A DNA stretch of 64,000 nt, from positions 62,001 through 126,000 of the forward strand of contig CAJNDS010002578.1 in the NCBI GenBank assembly GCA_905221605.1. The letters run 5' to 3'. This document shows, piece after piece, positions 38,985 to 49,589 of the stretch (positions are counted from its first letter, which is position 1; every line of letters begins with the position of its first letter). Below the pieces are notes generated by a model. It did not search any database. It was not told the DNA's origin and saw nothing but the letters and a program-made list of their open reading frames with translations. Position numbers and translations under genes: made by a program. This DNA is from Symbiodinium natans (lineage: Eukaryota > Sar > Dinophyceae > Suessiales > Symbiodiniaceae).

Positions 38985-39960
38985 TGCAATCCTTGAGCTT
39001 CGGAGCATGTCTCTGCCATAGCTTGGATAATGTGGCCTTGCCTGGAAGCCTGCAATCCTTGAGCTTCGGAGCATGTTTCTACCGGAGCTTGTAGTATGTG
39101 GCTTTGCCTGGGAGCTTGCAATCCTTGAGCTTCGGAGTGCGTTTCAACCAGAGCGTGGAGAAAGTGGCTTCGCCTGGCATCTTCCACTTCTTGGCTTCGG
39201 AACATGTTTCTACCGTAGCTTGGAGTATGTGGCCTTGCCGGGCAGCTTGCGCTGCCTGAGCTTCGGAGTGTGTTTCAAACAGAGCGTGGAGAAAGTGGTT
39301 TCGCCTGGCAGCTTGCAGTCCTTGAGCTTCGGATACGAGTTCAGCGGGAGCTTGCAGAATGTGGCCTTGCTTGGCAGCTTGCAGTCCTTGAGCTTCGGGA
39401 CGCGTTACACCAGAGCTTGGAGAATGTGGCCTTGCCTGGCAGCTTTCTGTCCTTGAGCTTCGGAGCATGTTTGCTCTGCTTGAGCTTCGGAGTGTGTTTC
39501 AACCAGAGCTTGGAGAACGTGGCTTTGCCTGGCAGCTGGCAGTCCCTGAGCTTCGGAGCAAGTTTCTAACATAGCTTGGAGAATGTGGCCTTGCCTGGCA
39601 GCTTGCAACCCTTGAGCTTTGGAGCATGTTTCTACCTTAGCTTGAAGAATGTGGCCTTGCCGGGCAGCTTGCGCTGCTTGAGCTTCGGAGCGTGTTTCAA
39701 CCAGAGCGTGGAGAAAGTGGCTTTGCCTGGCATCTTGCAGTCCTTGAGCTTCGGATACGAAGTCAACGGGAGCTTGCAGAATGTGGCCTTGCCTGGCAGC
39801 TTGCAGTCCTTGAGCTTGGGGACGCGTTACACCAGAGCTTCGAGAATGTGGCTTTGCCTGGCAGCGTATGTGCTGTTCTTGAGCTTTGCTTTCAACCAGA
39901 GTTTGGAGAATGCGGCCTTTGCAAAGTTGTCTTTCGGGCCCTCAGAACACCTACCATGAC
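38985..39960 (+). pseudogene. FNIP/leucine-rich 22-residue repeat protein, frameshifted
   Basis: About 14 tandem copies of a 66-base unit (TTGAGCTTCGGA at about 38993, 39059, 39125, 39191, 39257, 39322, 39388, 39453, 39480, 39546, 39612, 39678, 39744 and 39810). Each codes 22 residues of the type SLENVALPGSLQSLSFGACFNQ. Leu/Phe periodicity with LPGSLQSL and FNQSLE matches the FNIP repeat, a leucine-rich-repeat relative common in Dictyostelium and in dinoflagellates. Units 1-3 are in one frame (with a TAG near 39089), then a one-base loss near 39190 and further shifts near 39405 and 39460 change frame; one unit is shortened to 27 bases. No N-terminal domain is found. An inactive repeat remnant is most likely. 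Confidence 0.75.
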
Positions 39961-41840
39961 GTCCCCAATGGCCCCTAGATCAAGTCCGACAAATATGCGC
40001 ATATGTTGGACTTGAATCCGGACGGGCCGTGCAGGAAAAACATGCTTCTTTGGGCTTCCACTCTCGCCAGCAGCTCCCCATCTCTCTCGCCAGCAGCTCC
40101 CCAACTTGTGAAAGAACACCAGGTCGGTCCCGCTTCCCAAACCAAGGGCCATTTCCCATTACCCAACCTAATAGGAAAATGCATTTTTGCCTTGGTTTGG
40201 GTACTTCAAGTGCAAATAGCCTTGCCTGGCAGCTCACTCGGCAGCCTCTGGCCCCTGAGCTTCACAGGCAGTCTCAAACTCAAGGCTGGGAGAATGCGTA
40301 TCTAGAGCTGGCAGTATATGGACTTGCTCAGAAGCTTTCAGTGCTTGACATCAGGGTTTGCTTTCGCCCCCAGAGCTTGAATACAGCCTTCAGCTCCGGT
40401 GATGCTTTCCACCAGAGCGTAGCCGCGTGGCTTGCGTTCCTTGAGCTTTGCAGGTTTTCTCGGAGAAAATTGCATTGCCCAGCATCTTGCTGTCGTCGGG
40501 CACTGTTTTGGCGGAGTTAAAAAAAAAATACGGCCTTGCCTGGCAGCTCGCAGTCTGTGCTTTCAATCGGACCAAGGAGAGGGTCATGCTGCCCTCGTGG
40601 GCGTTACGGGCAGAAGTGAGCTCAATAGTCAGTGCTCCTTTGCCTCGGCAGGCAACTCGGGGCCATTCTTCTTGAACATCAATCGCATTTACCTGCGATA
40701 CGTCGCTACACGAGGCGTGCTGCCTGACGTTCAGAGCTTCAGTTAATTGGGCTGCCACAAGCTTCATTCGCTTGACCTGCGGAGCTCTGGTCTTTGCGAG
40801 CTTCATCAGTTTAATTTACGGAGCTTCGTGCTTCCCCGGGTTCTTCTTTCGGTTTTATTTGTTCAGGGCCGCTCGGCCAGGTATTCGCGCGGATCCACAT
40901 GCCAAGCGACCTCCCTCCCACCGTTCTGTGGGGTTCCGCCTGGACTTGGTGGAGGTTTTTTTTGGGCCTATAAGTTTCAGGGCTGCGCTCGCCAGGTCTT
41001 TGTGCAACTCCACATCCAAGCGCTCTTCACAGTCATTTGCGCCAACCTGCCACCTTGTCCATGCCCGTTTTTCACATCCGCTTGCAAACGAGCTGTCCGC
41101 GTACAACCTCGTTCTCCACAATTCCTCGCTCTCAGAGCTGCGTTCATTAGTTGCTAAATCAAGCGACTTGCCTGACGGTCAGAGCTTTGTGCGCCAATTC
41201 AATCAAGGTCCTTTTGCTCTTGCCAGCTTTGCTTAGTCGGGCATGTGGCCTATTGGCTGACCTGCGGGGCTTTGGTCTTAGCCAGTTCAGAGCTTCAGAT
41301 CTTCAGTTAGAGCTTCGAGCGCTTCGGCAGTCAGAGCTTTGAGCACTAATTTCAAGCAAGATCCTTTTGGTCTTGCCAGCCTTGCTTTGTCAGGCATTTG
41401 GCCTGTCGGCTGACCTGCGGGGCTTTGGTTGGCTGACCTGCGGGGCTTTGGTCTTGGCCAATTTCAGAGCTTCAGATCTTCAGGCAGAGCTTCGGGCGCC
41501 CATTCAAGCAAGATCCTCTTGGTCTTGCCAGCTTTTGCTTTGTCAGGCATGGGGCCTGTCGGCTGACCTGCGGAGCTTTGGTCTTGGCTGGCTCAGTCTG
41601 CGGGGCTGTCAGCTTGTCTTCTCTTTCTGCTTAGTCAGGCTGGTCGCTTGACATCGCGTCAGTCTCTTATCCAGGCAGATGCCTGCCATTCAGGCCTCAT
41701 CTGTTTGGCCAGCGGAGCTTTGATCTAGGCCTGCTTCAGATCGTTGGTCTGAAGAGCTCTGAGAGTGTCTGTGCGTCGTTGGTCTTATTTGCAGACCTCT
41801 CTGCTTATTGCTGCGGTGCAGATAGCTTTGCCATGCGCAA
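39960..41840. repeat. Degenerate continuation of the FNIP-type array and related repeats
   Basis: Scattered GCCTTGCCTGGCAGCT and TTGAGCTT pieces (40216, 40420, 40530) show older, unreadable copies. From about 41240 to 41610 a unit with GGCTGACCTGCGG(G/A)GCTTTGG and TTCAGAGCTTCAGATCTTCAG occurs three to four times. No open frame spans it. Confidence 0.5.
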
Positions 41841-41844
41841 TGCT

Positions 41845-42390
41845 GCTCTGTGAGCTGCAACTCTATGCCTTTCCTTAACCTTGCTTTAAGCGAGGATGGC
41901 TTGGGGGCCCTGCTGCTCTGCAGGTCACCCTCAGCCCTCTCTTCAGAGGTGTCCGTACCGGTTGGATGTTCTGGAGGGTTTTTGCGGAGCCTGGGACAGT
42001 GTGTACTCAGGCTTAGGCCCTCTGTAACTCCCAGCGAGAAGTTCGCTCATCGCCTTGTACTTTGGCCGAAATCATAGAATTTTTCCCGTTTGCTCAAGGG
42101 GAACACTCTGCTTTGAGAGCTGCAACTTTCTGCTTCTTCTTTGTCTTGCATTGAGCAAGGATGGCTTGGGGACCTTGCTGCCCTGCAGGTCACCCTGAAC
42201 CCTCTCTTCAGAGGTGTCTGTGCCGGTTTGCGCGTTTTGGAGGGTTTGTGCGGAACCTGGGTTAGTGCATGCTCAGGCTGAGGCCCTCAGCAATCTCCGG
42301 GAGAAGTTTCCCCATTGCCTTGTGCTTCGGCCGAAGTCATAGAGTTTTGGGTCTCTCCCGTGTTGCTCACGGGGAGCACTCTTGCAGTGC
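41845..42390. repeat. Diverged tandem duplication of about 260 bp
   Basis: Copy 1 at about 41847-42110 and copy 2 at about 42112-42385 share GAGCTGCAACT, AAGGATGGCTTGGGG, CCTGCAGGTCACCCT, CTCTCTTCAGAGGTGTC, GGAGGGTTT and GTCATAGA. They differ by perhaps a fifth of positions, so the duplication is old. No coding evidence. Confidence 0.8.
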
Positions 42391-42524
42391 AAATGCTTAA
42401 CCTCTTTCACAGGTTGGATACCTGTTCTTCTAGGGGACTCCAGCATGTGACCTCCGGCGTACTTCCTGTGCTTACGAATGTTACCACGTTCCTTCTCTGG
42501 CCCGTGCCCGTCTGAGCCCCGCTT

Positions 42525-42845
42525 GATGCATCTGCACTGGATCGTGGTGACCAGCGGCGCGCGGTGTTTTTCCCCCGCTGCGAGGCCCTTTCCATCTGTG
42601 CTTTTGTTTCACGCGGAGCTTGGGGGTGTCAGTTAGGAAGCCTCCTCTGCACAGAACCGGCATTATTCGGTCCAGCTTAAAACTTCCTCAGAACAACTGA
42701 ATGCTTGGACGGAGCGGGCCTTTGGGAAACTTACTTCCTTAAAACCTTGCGCGGTGAAAGCCTACCGGGTGCCAGGATGTGCTGACCAGTGGTGCGCGGT
42801 CCTTTCCCCCGCTGTGCGAGGCCTTCCTTTTTCCGGCACTTGGTA
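42525..42845. repeat. Short repeat pair around CCCCCGCTG
   Basis: GTGACCAGCGGCGCGCGGTG...CCCCCGCTGCGAGGCC at about 42547 and CTGACCAGTGGTGCGCGGTC...CCCCCGCTGTGCGAGGCC at about 42781, roughly 235 bases apart. The rest of 42400-43110 is without feature. Confidence 0.65.
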
Positions 42846-43113
42846 GGTCTACAGTCGCCGCCTGTTGGTAAACGTGGCGCTTATAAGGGCTCATATTGGG
42901 TCTTTCGCAAGGCCTGCTATGTGCTCCTTGGCCGATCTGGTGCGTGTCCTTTTCTTTGACTTCGACGCTTGAGCGGGTGCGAATACCTTTGTTGTTCTTT
43001 GCCCCCGCGTGCTTGCGAAAATGGCCATGGCCATTCGCTAACTGGCACGTCGTCGCTCACATTTGAAATTGGGCTGATAGGTAGCGAGCTTTGACTTTGC
43101 CAGTAAAGAAATT

Positions 43114-43838
43114 GGTGGTATTGTGAGTTCTCAGCTTTGGCATCTCAGCTTTGGCGTCTTGTGCATAGCTTAGCTTGGAGCTTCAAACTCAGAGCTGCAT
43201 TTCCGGCAAAGTCAAAAAGAGAGATTATGTCCTCGCTGTGCATTAGCTTTGGCTTTAGCTTAGGCTTCACACTTTAGCACAAGGGCTTATGGTAGTGTGG
43301 CTTGAACTAAACTGTGAACGGGATATGTGTTTACTCATGGTTGTTTACAGTTTTGAGAAAGATCATCACGCTTTGATGCTTATGGTTCAAGCCACACACA
43401 CACACCATGCAAGAGTAGCATCAGAGCATTGCTTGGATAGCTTTGACTTTTTACCCACCCACCGCTCCCGTTTTGGAGGCAGAGCCTTCTGAAGTCGGGA
43501 CAGAGCTTTCCGGGCCACTCAGACAGTCTGGACATGCCTTTGTTTCACCAGATGCCCTCTGAATCCATGTGTTGGTGGACTCTTTATGACATGGGCCTTT
43601 CTACTCCTTGGTCGTACTGCTTGTATTTGGCCGGTGGTATTGTGAGTTCTCAGCTTTGGCATCTCAGCTTTGGCGTCTTGTGCATAGCTTAGCTTGGAGC
43701 TTCAAACTCAGAGCTGCATTTCCGGCAAAGTCAAAAAGAGAGATTATGTCCTCGCTGTGCATTAGCTTTGGCTTTAGCTTAGGCTTCACACTTTAGCACA
43801 AGGGCTTATGGTAGTGTGGCTTGAACTAAACTGTGAAC
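43114..43838. repeat. 206-bp perfect direct repeats flanking 313 bp
   Basis: Copies at 43114-43319 and 43633-43838, offset 519, appear identical by eye from GGTGGTATTGTGAGTTCTC to AACTAAACTGTGAAC. The 313-base segment between them begins with the dispersed repeat also found at 34253. This looks like a small element with terminal direct repeats or a recent segmental duplication. There is no coding content. Confidence 0.9.
43320..43453. repeat. Dispersed ~133-bp repeat, copy 2
   Basis: Matches 34253-34384 from GGGATATGTG to GACTTTTTA, with one extra CA in the ACACAC run. It lies directly after the first 206-bp repeat. Confidence 0.9.
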
Positions 43839-44135
43839 CACACGGTTTTGAGCCCACGACGGGCGCGGCGGCTCGACGCAGGCCGAGGGAGAACTGCCGT
43901 CTCAGCAGCTACAAAAAGAAAGGAGTTGTCCGATGTGCATGCCTAGGGCGGTCTGGGTGGGGGCATGCACGAAGCTAAGATTGTTCAGTTTTTCCTTGGT
44001 TCGCAAGTGAAACACGATGGATTCTAGGTGTTACCGTGCGGTTGTGCAGCATTTTTAAGCATGACTTGACTGCGCTTGACGCCGCAATCTACGACGAATG
44101 GGTGTTCTTGAACGAGCCTCGACTAAAAAACTTAG

Positions 44136-44795
44136 GTGCGCCCACTGCCGTCGTCCGAATCCTTAACTTGCAAAGGCGTGCGCGCTTGGGTATCGACATC
44201 ACAACTCTGCATCATTTTTCGAGCTGAGCACAGCCGTGGCATTGCTGTATGGTTTCCAGATGCGTGCGCAGCTGCTCTAGCAGGTTGGGAGCCGGCTGGG
44301 AGCTGGCTGGGGGCCGCCCCAGGCTCTCCGGGGCTCGCCCGAGAGCTGGCTGGGGGCTGGCGGGGGAGCTGGCTCTCCGGCCGCCTCCCAGAACCCTCTC
44401 TCGACATGCAGCCTGATCTGGGGCTATTGACCCCCACGGGCCCACATTCCCTATTATTAGACCGCTCGTTTTTACACCTTCTCAGGGGAATAGCAGCTGT
44501 AACAGAACAGAACGTCCACATGTCAAACATCCAACTCACGAATTCGACGCGCGACATGGCGCGGATCCGGAAATGTGCCAAGCCACAAAAGTACGCGCCT
44601 GGGCAGTCCAAACGATGTTGCCGCAAATTCTACCCCATGTGGCGCGGGCAAACCAGCCCTTCTCACCGTAACCCAGCTGACGAACCATCCCGCGGGGAAT
44701 GTGCCCTGCCCAATCACAAGCGCACCAACGTGGATGCAAGGTGCATTGAAGGATTGCTCAAGAGCGCGCTTTCACGTAGTGAGCAGCTCTGGTGA
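44136..44795 (+). CDS. Unrecognised 219-codon frame, doubtful
   Basis: An open frame with ATG at 44136. The middle (about residues 40-85) is a Gly/Ala/Trp-rich stretch coded by a GGAGCTGGCTGGG-type repeat; the rest has several Cys and His but no motif I recognise. The repeat and the lack of similarity make chance likely. A short frame just upstream (44036-44227) is equally unsupported. Confidence 0.15.
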   Translation: MRPLPSSESLTCKGVRAWVSTSQLCIIFRAEHSRGIAVWFPDACAAALAGWEPAGSWLGAAPGSPGLARELAGGWRGSWLSGRLPEPSLDMQPDLGLLTPTGPHSLLLDRSFLHLLRGIAAVTEQNVHMSNIQLTNSTRDMARIRKCAKPQKYAPGQSKRCCRKFYPMWRGQTSPSHRNPADEPSRGECALPNHKRTNVDARCIEGLLKSALSRSEQLW

Positions 44796-44810
44796 CGTGC
44801 CCGCGTATCG

Positions 44811-45330
44811 ATTGAATATTCATATACATTCTTTATGTGTAGATGGAGAATGTACTTCGCTTATTCTGAATCCCGGTGTTCGACAGATGGAAATAAGAAA
44901 ACGCTCCGCGTGCGGATAAGTGTTTATGTCCTTGTAAAACAAATTTATTTCATGTGATATTAGATAGGGCATTTTTTTCTCATTCTGAGTTTGTGCATTT
45001 TGTTGTCACAGTTGATCACATCTATGTGCATGTATTCGGTGATCTCAAGTGGGAGGTGCGGGTGGGACCCCCGCATTATTGTGTAGAGTTTTTGTCCCGC
45101 TGCCCTCCCTGGATGAATGTGCTCCACGCGGAACGTGCCGCAACTAAATGTACATACCTAATTCTCATTGTTGTTGCCCTGGGCCGGCCAACGTGGGCTA
45201 CACGCAATCCCCATGTGTTTGAGAAAAGAGAGAGTGCGCTTGTGATTGAATATTCATATACATTTCTTTATGTATAGATGGAAAATGTATTTCTTCTATT
45301 CTGAATCCCGGTGTTATACAGAGGGAAATA
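44811..45330. repeat. Direct repeats of about 85 bp, 434 bp apart
   Basis: ATTGAATATTCATATACATT...TGAATCCCGGTGTT occurs at 44811-44898 and 45245-45332, with several differences. The region between has no gene. Further on, a weaker pair is seen near 45495 and 45812 (GATGACCGTTTGCAT type). Confidence 0.8.
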
Positions 45331-45339
45331 AACACATTT

Positions 45340-46412
45340 CTGACGATCTTGGCCGCAAGACTATGTGGTGTTGCTTCGTTTAAGCCACTGCAGGGTGGTC
45401 GCCTCTTTTAAGCAAGCCGCGATAACGTATCGGGCTACACACAGGGCAGGCTGCAGCTGAAGCGCAGTGAAGCGCAGTTACTTGAGAAAGGAAGGTGACG
45501 GTCTGCATATTGGATTTCGCAAATGCATTTATTTTCAAGTATTCTTCCTTTGCCGTTGCAAGAAGGCCCTTTCCTTAACGTAAGCTTTAATTCACAGTAC
45601 TTACAATTTCTACATGTGAAATTTTGCAGCATACGCCAAGTGAATCATGTCATGCTTCTGGCTGACATGTCTTTCCGAGAGCCTGAAAAATTGTCCCAGC
45701 CTACCGACCATTTTTTTCCGACCCCATGTGCTAGGTCGGATGCGGAGGGGCGCTTGTGTGCATCATCTGCGCGTCCTTCAGCAGGGCTTGCATGCATCAC
45801 TCTGAGAAAAAGATGACCGTTTGCATGTTGGAGTATTTTTTCAGTATGCTTCCTTTGCAAATTTAATGTTTTTTTTGGTTTTTTGATGTGCTGATCGCGC
45901 GGAAATTGCCAATCAATAAGGAACAACCCAAAATTAATCAATGTGACGCGCAGTGTACGGATCATCTGGATGGACTCCAGGGGCGCACTGCAGAATACGG
46001 TGCATCAAGGGCAGACGGATTCTTTGATGCTCTGGAGGAGACTCGCTGAGATTTTCGGGGAGTGGCATTCGGGGATACTCTGCGACCTTGTGCGGGTTTT
46101 TCTGGGTACTCTTAGAGATATGTGCGGTTTTTGCGAGTTTCAGAGTTTCAGGGTTAGGGATTTATGTCCATGATTTAGCATGTATTGGATGCTTTAGAAT
46201 TTATTTGTGTGCCTGTTGAATCTGGGCTCAAACTTGTGCAGTGCCTCCTTGGCAAACAAAACACGGTATCTCTGCTGTCTTGCCTTTCGCACGTGCAATC
46301 CTGCAGCCACTCAGGTGCCGTTTCTGAGATTTGGTTCCCAAGTTTGGGCGAGGAAAACATCACTGCCGCACCTTGTTCCATCCCCTCGTGAACACGGTAC
46401 GGTTTTTGTGAG
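45340..46412. other. Gap with no recognisable gene
   Basis: Contains the weak repeat near 45495/45812 and otherwise only short frames. It is the upstream region of the 46413 gene; no promoter element can be named, as dinoflagellate promoters lack a consensus that I can see here. Confidence 0.4.
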
Positions 46413-47045
46413 ATGTCAAGGAAGCCGTGGCTTGTGGCTGCATGTGTGGTGTTGGTGGTGTCACTCATGCTCTTTCTGACTGCCCGCATCTCACACGTAC
46501 AACGCTGGCCGACGATGGCAAACACTGCAAGACAGCCTTCTTCAAATGCCTCTGAGATTCAGCACTACATTTTGTGGATTCAGTTGAAATCCAACGTCAA
46601 GCATCCCGTATCATTTTACATGAGCCACCTCAGGGAGCTCTGTTCTTGGATCAAGACCAGTCAGATTCACAATATCGGCATTGTTGGCGACGTGGAAGTA
46701 ATTGGAAGAGAGGTCGACGCATGTGCTGGATTGTTGCATGGCAACCCGGTAACGCTTGAGCAGCTCGCCTACTCAGAGGTGGTAGCTGCCTTGCCTGAAG
46801 ATGGCGGCTGCAAGCTGAAGTTTGGGCTTGCAGGTCTTTCAAAGGATATGGTCAAGATCTGGCTCAACAAGTTGACGATTTTGTGCAACCTCGCCGCAGA
46901 AGACCCGGAAAGAATTACTACCATTGACGATGCCAATATGGCAGTTGATATGCTGAAAACCGTCGTCTCGACGAGGTTCGCGGGCCTCCAACGAGGAAGG
47001 CTTGGCTGCGGACACACATGGCCACGTGCGATGACTCTGTGCTAG
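46413..47045 (+). CDS. Predicted type II membrane protein, function unknown
   Basis: 210 codons, ATG at 46413, single exon. After a short basic N-terminus (MSRKPW) residues 7-23 form a membrane anchor (LVAACVVLVVSLMLFLT), then a soluble domain with one N-glycosylation sequon at Asn45. The body (SVKHPVSFYMSHLRELCSW-like helix, then a mixed alpha/beta stretch) is not recognised. The architecture is that of a Golgi-resident or secreted-pathway protein. The neighbouring ORF at 48553 has the same architecture, but I see no sequence similarity between them. Codon composition looks coding and the frame is clean, yet with no known homologue confidence is moderate. Confidence 0.45.
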   Translation: MSRKPWLVAACVVLVVSLMLFLTARISHVQRWPTMANTARQPSSNASEIQHYILWIQLKSNVKHPVSFYMSHLRELCSWIKTSQIHNIGIVGDVEVIGREVDACAGLLHGNPVTLEQLAYSEVVAALPEDGGCKLKFGLAGLSKDMVKIWLNKLTILCNLAAEDPERITTIDDANMAVDMLKTVVSTRFAGLQRGRLGCGHTWPRAMTLC

Positions 47046-48552
47046 CAATATTCATTTTGCAAAAGCTATCATCTTTGTTGTGTTCTGATCCATGAGTTCT
47101 CTGTATTTAATATGACTTGCTCAGGAACTGGTTCGGACATGCAAGCTGTGCGGTACAGCAGCGGCCTGTAGTTTGGGCAAAATCCCTAGGCATCCGTGGT
47201 GCCGATTGTCCGGCATTTCTGGAGGCGTCTCGTCCTGAGTAGTGGAGCAATAGCATGGGAGTACCACGAAAAGGTTCGCGGTTACGATTTGCCTAAAATT
47301 TCTCTTTCCATTTACCACTTCGCCTCCTCAACCATTCGCTACTTTAGCACCAATATGGCAGTCAGAAGTAGGTTCGTTGTTATGGTTTGCACAAAATTGC
47401 GGAAACTAAGTTGCCCCTACCGCCCCAAAACCCCCATAAATCACCACCCAATGTGTCTATTTATTCGCACTCCCTCGAAACCTCCATTCACGAACAATGG
47501 TATAATTATGTATGATTTCAGGACATTTTTGAGAAAAGATGGGTTTAGATAAATAGGGATATGAACAATTACGCCCATGTTGTCAGTGCGTGCGAATGGC
47601 CAGAGCATGCATTACGCCCATGTTACCAGTGCGTGCGAGTTGGCCAGAGGGTCCAAGCCCGCACGATGACTGCGTGCTTAGTGAGTATTTGCACGAGAAA
47701 GAGCCATGGTCGGTTTTGCGTTAATCATAGGAACGAACCTACTTCGGATTGGTATGATGGTGGTAAAGGGGGTGAATGGTTGAGGTACACGGATTGATGG
47801 AAGTTTCGGCAAGACATAACAACGAACCCGCTTGTGGTCATCCCTTGATGTCCTGCGCCTGTTTCTGTACCAGGTGCTGGAGGCATGAGCAGGGTGTGGT
47901 GGCTCCTTGCGGTGATTGTTGGTTGGTGGTAGTTCTCGGGTTTCGTTAATTGCGTAACTGTGTTTTCATTAGAAAGACGCTGACAGTGCTTCACCATCGA
48001 TGACTCGCAGCATTGCCCAAGTCTAAGGCTTATAACAAGACGTTGGATACTGCACGTCGTGAACGTGGAGGCGGAGACTGCCCATGCTTCGATGAAGAAT
48101 GGCTTCTGACATATCTGTTCAGGCAACGTTCAGACCTGTTTCAGCTGTTGGACGAGCCACATTAGCCGAAAAAGGAGTGTGGGGGGAAAGAGATTTTGAC
48201 TTGAGATTGTGTTTTCCCTGACGGTTGCTGCTTGCACACTGTTTGAGCGGGTCGAGATGCACAGCTGTGATAAGTAAAGTGAACAGCCAGAAAAGCACGA
48301 CCACTAAGCAGTCAGACTGGCATGCGATGGGTACCATGCAGATGCACTGTCATGAACGTGCCTTCGTGGTGTTTTTTCTGCATTGTTAAATTATGCATCA
48401 GGGCACAGTCCTTGGCCAGAACACGCACAAGACTGAAAAGAGCATCGTAGGTGCGCCGGGATCTGTCTTCGCATGTTCTACATGCTTGACTATACAAGAG
48501 GGGATTCGTTTTGAGCATAGAACCTTCGGATTCTGCTTGAGTTGAGCTTGCC
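47046..48552. other. Spacer between two membrane-protein genes
   Basis: Contains a two-copy repeat, ACGCCCATGTT(GT/AC)CAGTGCGTGCGA at about 47571 and 47617. No other feature is supported; short frames on both strands look random. Confidence 0.5.
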
Positions 48553-49587
48553 ATGGCATGTCACAAGTACCCCATGCTTGTGACTTTGCTGACCGTGCTG
48601 GCGGCTGGTGCTATCATCTCAATTGCTTGCGCACATTTTTACTTAGCTGGAAGACTTTCTCTGAACTCTGAAGCGACAACGCGTTACTCGGAGGCCAAAG
48701 ATGCAGCGTTCGAGTGGTGCGGTACCCTCTCAGAGGAGAATCCTGTGTTTCAGGGGGAGACGCCAGCATTTCGTGTGAAGTTTATGAGAGGTTCTGGGGC
48801 CTGTTCTGCACTTGTTGGTTTGCTGGATGTTGCGATGTATGCCATGGCGCAGAACCGAACCATGTTCATTGACGAGTCCCACTCCCCCCTTCGGGGCGAA
48901 CACGAGAGCTGGTACAACCGCTACTTCCTGCCTGTTGGTCAACAGAGCAACTTCTCGGGGCCTTTTATCGACATGGCCTACGAAAGAAATGTTACCAAGT
49001 TCGTCAGGGGGACGGAGAGGGTCACAATCCAAAACGAAACGCACTGGAGAGTTGATATGAAGAGGCTCGTGTTGCGCAAAATCTGGCACTTCCAGCCCTG
49101 GATTCAACACGAAGTTTGCCAGCATGTCAGTGCTTTGGGGTTGGTTCGGCCATTCATTGGCATGTTGATTCGCCGTGGCGACAAGCTTGACTATAGAGCG
49201 GCAATCCCTATGGACACTTTTGTCAGCATCCTGAAATCAACGTCACTCCACTCCCGGGTAAAACAAGTCTTCATAGCCACCGATGACTGCAGCGTGCTCG
49301 AGTCGCTTCAAGGGTTGGCTCCCGAATTTGTTTTCAAGAGTCTTTGCAGCATTCAGTTTGGAAAAGGCTTTGTCATTGGCAACCTCAAGGTGCTGGCTTC
49401 AAAAGACATCGACCTACATTACCTGAAGTTCTTTGGCGAGCTCATCGTCTTGGCAGCCGCTGATGTTTTCATCGGTGATCATCAGACAAACGTGCACCAT
49501 TGGGTTACCTACATGCGGCCCGTTGGTACAGGGAATGCCACCACCCTGGACATACGATGGTATCCCTATGCTAACGACATTGTCTAG
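48553..49587 (+). CDS. Fucosyltransferase-like type II membrane protein
   Basis: 344 codons, single exon, ATG at 48553. Residues 8-30 are a signal anchor. Five sequons (Asn101, 133, 146, 161, 328) fit a lumenal domain. The diagnostic pieces are IGMLIRRGDK (202-211), matching the GDP-fucose-binding HVRR-x-DK loop of alpha-1,6- and protein O-fucosyltransferases; VFIATDD (239-245), like the following ATDD strand; and ELIVLAAADVFIGDHQTNV (296-314), like the LLS-x-D-x-hVGT-x-SS segment. The expected role is fucose transfer from GDP-fucose to glycoproteins in the Golgi. The length is short compared with animal FUT8 (about 575), as it lacks the long N-terminal helices and SH3 domain. Exact acceptor and linkage cannot be told. 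Confidence 0.7.
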   Translation: MACHKYPMLVTLLTVLAAGAIISIACAHFYLAGRLSLNSEATTRYSEAKDAAFEWCGTLSEENPVFQGETPAFRVKFMRGSGACSALVGLLDVAMYAMAQNRTMFIDESHSPLRGEHESWYNRYFLPVGQQSNFSGPFIDMAYERNVTKFVRGTERVTIQNETHWRVDMKRLVLRKIWHFQPWIQHEVCQHVSALGLVRPFIGMLIRRGDKLDYRAAIPMDTFVSILKSTSLHSRVKQVFIATDDCSVLESLQGLAPEFVFKSLCSIQFGKGFVIGNLKVLASKDIDLHYLKFFGELIVLAAADVFIGDHQTNVHHWVTYMRPVGTGNATTLDIRWYPYANDIV

Positions 49588-49589
49588 CA

